NCBI GenBank assembly: GCA_033722075.1
Contig: JAWVZU010000207.1
Coordinates: 1 to 7,304, forward strand
Reading direction: 5' to 3'
DNA length: 7,304 nt
From: JAWVZU01 sp033722075
GTDB taxonomy: Bacteria > Pseudomonadota > Gammaproteobacteria > Xanthomonadales > SZUA-38
The position numbers and the translations under genes are program-made. Below the pieces are notes generated by a model, which saw nothing but the letters and a program-made list of their open reading frames with translations, was not told the DNA's origin and ran no database searches. Positions 1 through 5,975 of the stretch are shown piece by piece. Position 1 is the stretch's first letter; each line of letters begins with the position of its first letter.

Positions 1-212
1 CCGGCTTCCTCGGACAGGATCGCGTGGTCCGGGTAGGCCTTGTGTATTTCCTGCACGATGGCCTTTTCCGCTGCTCGATCCGCCTCGGTCACGAAATCGT
101 TCTTCTGCTTCTCGCTGATTTTCAGGCTGTCCGCCCGGTTCAGGAAGCGGATCAGGACGCGTCCGGCAGCGCGGGCGGCGCTCACGGCGATATTGACGGC
201 AGGCTTGCGCAT
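1..212 (-). CDS. suhB: Inositol-1-monophosphatase family protein SuhB, N-terminal part (cut by window edge)
   Basis: The first 70 codons of a minus-strand gene that runs off the left edge. The family hydrolyses inositol-1-phosphate and related sugar phosphates with Mg2+; the E. coli protein also joins the NusA/RNA polymerase antitermination complex during rRNA transcription. The visible part has the family's N-terminal helix (AARAAGRVL), then KNDFVTEADRAAE, the conserved N-D-x-V-T-x-x-D stretch, and near the edge ILSEEAG, which carries the metal-site glutamates. The DPIDGT catalytic motif would lie off-window. The ATG at 212 gives the usual family start, with about ten residues before the AAR helix. 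No strong ribosome-binding site is seen just upstream. The divergent neighbour is trmJ, as in many gammaproteobacteria. Identification is by recalled family pattern and is firm despite truncation. Confidence 0.92.
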   Translation of the reverse strand, partial: MRKPAVNIAVSAARAAGRVLIRFLNRADSLKISEKQKNDFVTEADRAAEKAIVQEIHKAYPDHAILSEEA

Positions 213-281
213 GGATCTCGGGCTATCTCGGTACTCGATCGGGCGCGCAGGATAGCATGGAACCATTGTTAAACTGTCGGC

Positions 282-1025
282 ATGTTGGAACGAATCCGTA
301 TCGTGCTCTGCGAAACCAGTCACCCAGGCAATATCGGGGCGGTGGCGCGAGCCATGAAAACCATGGGGCTGGGGCGACTGGTTCTGGTCAATCCGAAGGA
401 TTATCCATCGGCCGACGCGACCGCCCGGGCATCCGGCGCGGACGACGTGCTGGCCACTGCAGAGGTGGTGTCGAACCTCGATGCGGCACTGGCGGGGGTA
501 AGCTACGCGGTCGGCACGAGTGCGCGCCTGCGCCGCATCCCCATGCCCCAGCTGGATCCCCGGGAAAGCGCCCGGCAGCTGGTCGCCGAGGCGGCGACAC
601 AGGAGGTGGCCGTCCTGTTTGGTCGGGAACGATCGGGCTTGAGCAATGCCGAGATCGATCGCTGCCATGCGCTGGTGAATATTCCGGCCAACCCGGATTA
701 CCAGTCGCTGAACCTGGGCGCTGCCGCCCAGGTGATCTGCTATGAACTCCGCATGGCCATGCTGGCCGCCACGGCGACTTCCGGCACGGAGGAAGCAGTG
801 GCGCACCAACCGGCCACCGGGGAACACCTCGAGTCCTTTTTCGGACATCTGGAGGCCGCGCTTCTGGAGATCGGGTTCCTGGATCCGAAGCAGTCCCAGT
901 CGATGTTGCGCAGATTGCGCCGGCTCTTCCAGCGGGCGAGACCGGACGACACGGAAATCCATATCCTGCGGGGCATCCTGAGCCGTGCCCAGGCGGCAGC
1001 AAGAAAAGATCCGGAGGCAGGTTGA
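282..1025 (+). CDS. trmJ: tRNA (cytidine/uridine-2'-O-)-methyltransferase TrmJ
   Basis: A SPOUT-class (trefoil-knot) methyltransferase that uses S-adenosylmethionine to 2'-O-methylate the nucleotide at position 32 in the tRNA anticodon loop; cytoplasmic and dimeric. All three family motifs are visible. Motif 1 is H14-PGNIGAVARA-M25, including the conserved Arg23. Motif 2 is FGRERSGL at 113-120. Motif 3 is IPANPDYQSLNLG at 134-146, followed by AAAQVICYEL, which form the knot and SAM pocket. The C-terminal third (about 160-247) is the helical extension typical of TrmJ, with ESFFGHLEAALLEIGFLD and a late ILRGILSRA helix. At 247 residues it matches the usual length of about 245. The ATG at 282 begins directly before the first strand; there is no clear Shine-Dalgarno in the short leader. 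In E. coli iscR follows trmJ; here a DUF4332 gene follows after 100 bases, so the downstream context differs. Confidence 0.96.
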   Translation: MLERIRIVLCETSHPGNIGAVARAMKTMGLGRLVLVNPKDYPSADATARASGADDVLATAEVVSNLDAALAGVSYAVGTSARLRRIPMPQLDPRESARQLVAEAATQEVAVLFGRERSGLSNAEIDRCHALVNIPANPDYQSLNLGAAAQVICYELRMAMLAATATSGTEEAVAHQPATGEHLESFFGHLEAALLEIGFLDPKQSQSMLRRLRRLFQRARPDDTEIHILRGILSRAQAAARKDPEAG

Positions 1026-1111
1026 AAAAATCCTTCTCGGTCCCCCAACTCCGGCGCTGAACCCGCTAAGATAGGTAAGGGGGCTGGCAGCGAAGGCATC
1101 CACAATCGCCT

Positions 1112-1118
1112 AAGGGGG
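1112..1118 (+). promoter_or_regulatory. Ribosome-binding site of the DUF4332 gene
   Basis: AAGGGGG lies 7 bases before the ATG at 1126, a good Shine-Dalgarno match and spacing, and it fixes that start. It is the second copy of a 9-base direct repeat, TAAGGGGGC, whose first copy is at 1076-1084. Confidence 0.6.
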
Positions 1119-1125
1119 CACATTC

Positions 1126-1533
1126 ATGGGAAAAAAGATCGAGTCCATCGAGGGGATAGGAACTCGCTACGGAAAGAAACTTCGAAATTCTGGCTGCGGA
1201 ACGGTCGAGCAACTGCTGGAGCTCGGTGGGACAAGGGCCGGCCGCAAGCGTCTCGCCACCGAGTCCGGACTCGATGAAAAGCGCATCCTGAAGGCGGTGA
1301 ACATGGCCGACCTGTTTCGCGTCAAGGGCATCGGCGCCCAGTACGCGGAACTGCTGGAAGCCGCCGGCGTGGACACGGTCAAGGAACTTCGCAATCGCAA
1401 TGCGGGCAACCTCGCCGCCAAGATGACCGCGGTCAACGAGAGCCGCAACCTGGTTCGTCAGGTGCCGTCGGAAGCAACCGTGGAGAAGTGGATCCTGCAG
1501 GCCAAGGAATTGCCCCCCGTCGTCAGCCATTGA
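1126..1533 (+). CDS. DUF4332-type tandem helix-hairpin-helix protein
   Basis: A 135-residue soluble protein with no signal peptide or membrane segment, so probably cytoplasmic. It is visibly a duplication. Half one (about 5-60) opens with the hairpin SIEGIGTRYGKKLRNSGCGT; half two (about 64-130) opens with VKGIGAQYAELLEAAGVDT. Each half continues with a basic, helical stretch. The E/K-G-I-G turn is the helix-hairpin-helix hallmark, seen in many proteins that contact DNA backbone, and the overall form matches DUF4332, a family without an established role that I know of. A DNA- or RNA-binding role is inference only; some helix-hairpin-helix domains mediate protein contacts. The start is supported by a good ribosome-binding site at 1112-1118. 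Its TGA stop is separated by one base from the ATG of the downstream M48 protease gene, so the two are very likely co-transcribed and may be translationally coupled. Confidence 0.85.
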   Translation: MGKKIESIEGIGTRYGKKLRNSGCGTVEQLLELGGTRAGRKRLATESGLDEKRILKAVNMADLFRVKGIGAQYAELLEAAGVDTVKELRNRNAGNLAAKMTAVNESRNLVRQVPSEATVEKWILQAKELPPVVSH

Positions 1534-1534
1534 A

Positions 1535-3082
1535 ATGCCCCGCGCTTACCGCGTCTGTTCATCCCTGATTCTGCTGCTCGGGCTGACGGGTTGTGTTACC
1601 AACCCGGTTACCGGCGACCGCGAAATGGAGTTGGTCGGAGAGGAGCGCGAGCGGGCCATCGGCGAAGCGCACTACCTCCCGGGCCGCCAGATGCAGGGTG
1701 GCGACTATGTGGTGGATCCTCAACTGCAGGCCTACGTGTCCCGCGTCGGGGCCAGGCTTGCGGCCGTCAGCGACCGATCTCTGGACTACGAATTCACCAT
1801 TCTGAACAACTCGACTCCAAACGCCTGGGCGCTGCCGGGCGGCAAGATTGCAGTCAACCGGGGACTCCTGCTCGAGCTGGAGAACGAAGCACAGCTCGCT
1901 GCAGTGCTGGGTCACGAAATCGTGCACGCCGCCGCGCGCCACGGTGCCCAGGCGCTCGAGCGCGGGCTGTTGATTCAGGGCGCGGTGCTGGCGGCGGCGA
2001 CGGCGGCTCGGGAAAACGACTACGGTCGCTATGTCATCGGCAGCGCCCAGGTGGCTGCGCAGCTGATCAACCAGCGCTACAACCGGGCTGCGGAATTGGA
2101 AGCGGACCGCTGGGGCATGATCTACATGGCTCGTGCGGGCTATGATCCCCGAGGCGCCGTCGGGCTTCAGGAGACCTTAGTGCGCCTGGCTGAAGAGGGT
2201 AAATCCGACTGGTTGAGCGGCCTCTTTGCAAGCCATCCACCGTCGCAGCAGCGGGTCCAGGAGAATCGGCGTACCGCTGAGGAACTCGGCGAGGAGGGCG
2301 TGCTGGGCGTGGATGCTTACGCAGCGGCGAGCGGCAGGCTGCGCGCCACCCGCGTCGCCTACGATCACTACGACCATGGCCGGCGGGCGCTGGCCGAGGG
2401 AAAACCGGATCTGGCCATGCGGTTGGCCGGCCAGGCCATCGAGGTCCAGCCCGAGGAAGGCCAATTCTTCGGCCTGCGCGGCGATGTCGCCTTCGCACTG
2501 CGCGACTATGCTTCCGCCGAACGGCACTATACCGACGCGATCGGGCGCAATAGCCAGTACTTCAAGTTCTATCTGGGGCGCGGTGAATCACGCCGCAAGC
2601 TGGAAAACCTGCAAGGCGCTGAGGCCGATTTGAAAGCCAGCATGGCACTCTTGCCGACCGCCGATGCCGCGACGGCGCTGGGCCAGATCGCCGAGGCAGA
2701 GGAGGAGCTGGGCCGGGCGATTGCGCTTTATGCCGCTGCAGCCGGATCCGAGACGCCGGCGGGCGAGATCGCATCCCGACGCCTGGTCGCGCTGGATCTG
2801 CCACGGCGACCCGAGCGCTATGTTCCGACGGTGGCGAAGGTCGACCGGCAAGGCCAGATCTATCTGGAGATCCAGAATCTTTCCGGCGTGCCGCTGCGCG
2901 ACCTGCGGCTTCTCTTCGTCTATCGAAACGCCGACGGACGCGTTCGTCAGGAGTCGCGGATTCACACGGGCCGAATCCCGCCGGGGGAGTCCGGCCTGCT
3001 GGTTCTCGGCTCGCAATACGTGCCGGTCTTCAATACGATTCGGGCCCAGGTCACGAGCGCGAGGCCGGCGGACGAGAACTGA
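1535..3082 (+). CDS. M48-family zinc metalloprotease lipoprotein with TPR repeats (BepA/LoiP-like)
   Basis: A predicted envelope protease of 515 residues. The N-terminus is a lipoprotein signal peptide: hydrophobic SSLILLLGL, then lipobox L-T-G-C with Cys20 as the lipidated residue. Val at +2 rather than Asp would favour outer-membrane sorting by the enterobacterial rule. The M48 catalytic domain covers about 35-245: zinc motif HEIVH at 127-131, third ligand Glu187 in the R-x-x-E-x-x-A-D pattern (184-191), and SHPPSQQR with His234, matching the conserved HP...R of BepA-type proteases. Residues about 277-408 read as three to four TPR-like helical pairs, as in BepA (YfgC), which handles outer-membrane protein assembly. 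Residues about 425-510 form an extra beta-rich tail containing NLSGVPLRDLRLLFVYRN, not present in BepA. The ATG lies one base after the upstream stop and has no good ribosome-binding site, suggesting reinitiation. The protease assignment is firm; physiological substrates are unknown. Confidence 0.93.
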   Translation: MPRAYRVCSSLILLLGLTGCVTNPVTGDREMELVGEERERAIGEAHYLPGRQMQGGDYVVDPQLQAYVSRVGARLAAVSDRSLDYEFTILNNSTPNAWALPGGKIAVNRGLLLELENEAQLAAVLGHEIVHAAARHGAQALERGLLIQGAVLAAATAARENDYGRYVIGSAQVAAQLINQRYNRAAELEADRWGMIYMARAGYDPRGAVGLQETLVRLAEEGKSDWLSGLFASHPPSQQRVQENRRTAEELGEEGVLGVDAYAAASGRLRATRVAYDHYDHGRRALAEGKPDLAMRLAGQAIEVQPEEGQFFGLRGDVAFALRDYASAERHYTDAIGRNSQYFKFYLGRGESRRKLENLQGAEADLKASMALLPTADAATALGQIAEAEEELGRAIALYAAAAGSETPAGEIASRRLVALDLPRRPERYVPTVAKVDRQGQIYLEIQNLSGVPLRDLRLLFVYRNADGRVRQESRIHTGRIPPGESGLLVLGSQYVPVFNTIRAQVTSARPADEN

Positions 3083-3177
3083 ATTGCCCGTCCGTTGTCT
3101 GGTTTGTGACAGGGTAGGGGCACCGGGATGACCGCTGCGCCTGCGATCATTCGAAATTCCGCAGCGATCGTTGGATC

Positions 3178-4659
3178 ATGAGAAGAAGAAGAATGGAATG
3201 GCAGAAAGTTTTCCCGCCCGTGCTGCTTGCCAGCGCTCTGCTGGCAGCCTGTGCCGGTCCGTCGGGCGTGACGAGCCCTGAGACCGCTCAGACGGCGCCT
3301 GCGCACGCTCGGGAAGCCGAGACCGTCGGGCCGGCGGAAGTCCCCAGCGTGGTCGAGGAGATCCAGGCCGACATGGAAACGGCAGTCGCCGAATACCGCG
3401 AGGCCATCGTCCTGATCGAGTCGGGCAGTACCGATACGGGCAATGCGCTGATCGAAGAAGCACTGCTGCTGCTTGACGACTCGGTCAATCGTTGCCGGCG
3501 CATCCCCGGTTGCGATCTCGCGCGAGCTGTCCAGAGCTACCAGGAGATCATCAATCTCCAGAGTGCAATGTTCGAGACCGGCGAGGCGGATGCGGCGGTC
3601 CCCAGGATGGATCCCGAACCGGCGCCTGTGCCCAGCGGCGGACGGACGCTGAACGGAACCGACCTCGGTGAACTGATCCAGCTCAACCGCTACGTCAAGG
3701 ATGCGCTCCATGACTGGCTGACCTGGAACCGACCGCTGCTGATGCGCACCCTGGAGAACTACCAGTTCCTGCGTGAGTCCATGTTGCCGCCGTACCAGGC
3801 GGCCGGGCTGCCCGAGGCGCTGCTGTTCGGCATCCTGGCGGTGGAGTCCTCAGGACGCGTGCATTCCTATTCCCGGGCCGGCGCGGCCGGACCGCTCCAG
3901 TTCATGCGCGCGACGGCTCGACGCTACGGGCTTGGGGGCGAGAAGGACTTCGATGAGCGGCTGGATCCGGCCAAGGCCGCTGAGGCGAGCGTTGCCTATC
4001 TGAATGATCAGTTCCGGCTGCTCGGTGGCAGTCTCGAGAAGACCCTGGCGGCCTACAACGCGGGCGAAAATCGGCTCCGCCGCCTGAATCGGCGCCTGAA
4101 CGGTGCGGACTTCTGGTCCTCCGACTTCTATTATTCGCTGCCCCGGGATACGCGGCGCTATGTCCCCCAGGTGCTGGCAGCCGCCTGGTTGTATCTGCAT
4201 CCCGAGGCCTACCGACTCGACTGGCCACGCCAGCGAACCGAACACACTCAGCTGACCTTGCTTGCAGAGAGCTCGCTTTCGGAGCTGACCATTTGCCTCG
4301 GCAACGAGGAATTGCCCAACGGGTGGTTTCGCGCCCTGCGAAATCTGAATCCCGAGCTCGCACCCGGCGACAAGCTGTCGCCCGGAACGGAGATCCGGGT
4401 CCCGGTCCGGGTGGCGGAGCTGTACCCCAGCGCATGTCAGGATGAGGCGTTCCTGGCGACCGCTCGCGACCTGCGCGATGCCAGCGAGAGCCGCGAAAGT
4501 GATCTCTTGCCCTACACGGTACGCCGGGGCGACACGCTGGGCTTGATCGCGTCCCGCTATCGATGCATGTCCATGAAAGAACTGGCAGCGGTCAACAACA
4601 TCCAACCGCCGCGCTACCTGATTCGGGCGGGGAAGACGATCAAGGTGCCTAATTGTTAG
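3178..4659 (+). CDS. Lytic transglycosylase lipoprotein with C-terminal LysM (MltD-like)
   Basis: A 493-residue lipoprotein that should cleave peptidoglycan glycan strands non-hydrolytically, giving 1,6-anhydro-muropeptides. Signal peptide: RRRR, hydrophobic core, lipobox L-A-A-C with Cys25 and Ala at +2 (outer-membrane type). Residues 26-57 are a low-complexity Ala/Pro/Glu linker. About 58-135 is a helical segment with Cys106 and Cys112. The GH23 catalytic domain spans about 195-340: AVESSG with catalytic Glu223, GAAGPLQFM at 235-243, AAYNAGE at 291-297 and a late RRYVP, the classic family-1 signature. About 352-418 resembles a degenerate LysM-like segment ending in GTEIRVPV. A clear LysM, starting YTVRRGDTLGLIA, covers 446-491 and should bind peptidoglycan. 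The layout resembles MltD, with more N-terminal sequence. The start at 3178 is preferred because it supplies the basic n-region; ATG at 3193 is an alternative. No recognisable promoter appears in the 95-base gap upstream. Confidence 0.94.
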   Translation: MRRRRMEWQKVFPPVLLASALLAACAGPSGVTSPETAQTAPAHAREAETVGPAEVPSVVEEIQADMETAVAEYREAIVLIESGSTDTGNALIEEALLLLDDSVNRCRRIPGCDLARAVQSYQEIINLQSAMFETGEADAAVPRMDPEPAPVPSGGRTLNGTDLGELIQLNRYVKDALHDWLTWNRPLLMRTLENYQFLRESMLPPYQAAGLPEALLFGILAVESSGRVHSYSRAGAAGPLQFMRATARRYGLGGEKDFDERLDPAKAAEASVAYLNDQFRLLGGSLEKTLAAYNAGENRLRRLNRRLNGADFWSSDFYYSLPRDTRRYVPQVLAAAWLYLHPEAYRLDWPRQRTEHTQLTLLAESSLSELTICLGNEELPNGWFRALRNLNPELAPGDKLSPGTEIRVPVRVAELYPSACQDEAFLATARDLRDASESRESDLLPYTVRRGDTLGLIASRYRCMSMKELAAVNNIQPPRYLIRAGKTIKVPNC

Positions 4660-4660
4660 C

Positions 4661-4690
4661 TTCGAAAAGGGACTCCTGTCGCCTTTCGAA
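4661..4690 (+). terminator. Imperfect hairpin after the transglycosylase gene (possible terminator or 3'-end stabiliser)
   Basis: Starting one base after the TAG stop, 4661-4673 pairs with 4678-4690 around a TCCT loop: 13 positions with two mismatches (A4668-C4683 and G4670-G4681). It lies between convergent genes, where a terminator is expected. Neither strand has a proper T-run directly after the stem, so it is not a textbook intrinsic terminator. It may protect the mRNA 3' end or work with Rho. Confidence 0.45.
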
Positions 4691-4742
4691 CACGGACTTT
4701 GAAAAATGTGATTGGGGCGGCCGAACACGTCGCGATAGAAAG

Positions 4743-5975
4743 CTACGCGACCAACCAGCCCCTCAAATTCGGCAGGTACTTCTCGAACGAGCCCGTATTT
4801 ACCACGATCACCGTCTCGTCGCGACGAAGCTGACCACCCTCGACCAGTGAATCCAGCGCGGCCAGGCATGCCGCGCCTTCGGGGCAGATCCACCAGTGCT
4901 TTCGCTGCCAGACTTCCCGAAAGGCGGCCTCGATCTCGGCCTCCGAAACCGCCAGGACCGATCCGCCGCTCTCCCGGACGGTCCGCAGCACCGCAAAATG
5001 TCCGACCCCTCCGGGCACATTGAGCCCGGTTGCGAGTGTCGCTCCGGGGCTGACGGACTCGCTGTCTTCAGCACCACGCCGCCAGGCCTCGGCGAGCGGT
5101 GCGGTGGCCTCGGCCTGGATGCAATACATGCGCGGCAGGTCGCCCTCGACAACGCCCAGTTGTTGCAGTTCCGTAAAAGCTTTCCACATGCCCAGAATTC
5201 CCGTCCCGCCCCCGGTTGGGTAGACGATGGCATCAGGGAACCTCCAGGCCAGCTGTTCGGCGATCTCCAGGCCGAGTGTCTTCTTGCCTTCGATGCGCCA
5301 GCCCGGCTCCTGGAACGTCGCGCAGTTGAAATAGCCGCGCGGCAGGTAGAATTCTTTCATGCGCGCGCCGGCCTCCCGGATCGTCCCGGTCACGAAATCC
5401 AGGATCACGCCGGGATTGCGCGCTGCTGCCGCCGCGACACTGCCGACGATGGGTTCGGGCGTGTCCTCTGGCATGATCACGGCAACCTCCGCTCCGGCGG
5501 CCTGGGCATAGCGGCACAGGGAGTCCCCGGCGTTGCCCTGGGTGGGTACGGCGAGTCGTCGCAGACCGTAGTGCCGGGCCATGCTGGCGACCATGGACAT
5601 GCCCCGGTCCTTGAAACTCAGGGTGGGATTGCCGCCATAGCCGGGCCAGTGGAACCCTTCATCCTTCACGTAGAGATTGAGGCCGGCACGTTTCGCCCCA
5701 GGCAGATCGCTCGCCCCGAGCAACGGGGTCCAACCCTCACCAAGCGTAACCACGGGTGATTCGTCGCCGGCCGAATCGAACGGCAGCAGTGGTCCGTAGC
5801 GCCACATGCTGCGTTGCTCGCGCAGCCAGGATCGCCCCGGATGGTCATGTTGCAGCCGGTCGAGATCCAGCTCGAGCTGGACCGGCCGGCCGTCGACCGG
5901 ATCGAGGTTCATCGGTGCGTCCAGCGCATAGGCGCCGCCGGATGCCAGGCCCCGCCAGCAGCGGAGGTAGTTCAC
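4743..5975 (-). CDS. thrC: Threonine synthase (PLP-dependent, plant-type)
   Basis: Converts O-phosphohomoserine to threonine and phosphate in the cytoplasm; a fold-type II PLP enzyme of 410 residues. Visible motifs in order: LGEGWTPL at 78-85; NPTLSFKDRG at 116-125 with PLP-linked Lys122; PTQGNAG at 144-150 with the cofactor-contacting Asn148; EPGWRIEGKKTLG at 223-235; the phosphate-binding GGGTG at 255-259; and NTGSFEKY at 393-400. The EGKKT and YPTGGGTG-x-x-GMWKAF stretches are characteristic of the threonine synthase branch. Two oddities: residues 4-29 look like the usual N-terminal zinc ribbon but retain only Cys6, and a glycine/aromatic insert (108-115) precedes NPT. The start is GTG at 5975, overlapping the upstream stop by four bases (GTGA); ATG at codon 22 is an alternative but lacks a ribosome-binding site. 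No hom or thrB gene is adjacent. A related PLP lyase cannot be fully excluded. Confidence 0.9.
   Translation of the reverse strand: MNYLRCWRGLASGGAYALDAPMNLDPVDGRPVQLELDLDRLQHDHPGRSWLREQRSMWRYGPLLPFDSAGDESPVVTLGEGWTPLLGASDLPGAKRAGLNLYVKDEGFHWPGYGGNPTLSFKDRGMSMVASMARHYGLRRLAVPTQGNAGDSLCRYAQAAGAEVAVIMPEDTPEPIVGSVAAAAARNPGVILDFVTGTIREAGARMKEFYLPRGYFNCATFQEPGWRIEGKKTLGLEIAEQLAWRFPDAIVYPTGGGTGILGMWKAFTELQQLGVVEGDLPRMYCIQAEATAPLAEAWRRGAEDSESVSPGATLATGLNVPGGVGHFAVLRTVRESGGSVLAVSEAEIEAAFREVWQRKHWWICPEGAACLAALDSLVEGGQLRRDETVIVVNTGSFEKYLPNLRGWLVA

Noticed and set aside
713..732. Perfect 7-bp inverted repeat (CCTGGGC/GCCCAGG, 6-base loop) inside trmJ
   Set aside because: It falls in the codons for the conserved LNLGAAAQV motif; the symmetry is explained by the Leu-Gly-Ala-Ala-Gln coding sequence.
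388..1002. Long minus-strand open frame across trmJ
   Set aside because: It is an antisense shadow of a well-supported gene: Arg/Pro/Gly-rich, no domain pattern, as expected from GC-rich codon bias.
1022..1072. TTGAAA (1022-1027) and TAAGAT (1067-1072) as a promoter for the DUF4332 gene
   Set aside because: The two hexamers are 39 bases apart, far from the 16-18 expected, and TAAGAT has no -35 at proper distance.
4687..4729. Direct repeat CGAACACG at 4687-4694 and 4722-4729
   Set aside because: Only 8 bases; in a GC-rich sequence a pair this short is unremarkable and it flanks nothing mobile.
4701..4732. Possible intrinsic terminator for thrC on the minus strand (T-run from 4706-4702)
   Set aside because: The T-run is present, but the sequence before it forms only a weak stem (GTG/CAC with mismatches), too poor to call.
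3850..4893. 347-codon minus-strand frame across the transglycosylase and the convergent gap
   Set aside because: It lies opposite GH23 and LysM motifs that are clearly real on the plus strand and runs into the thrC 3' end; its translation shows no family pattern.
4896..5759. 287-codon plus-strand open frame opposite thrC
   Set aside because: Antisense to thrC, low-complexity Gly/Ala/Arg-rich translation, no ribosome-binding site or recognisable motif.
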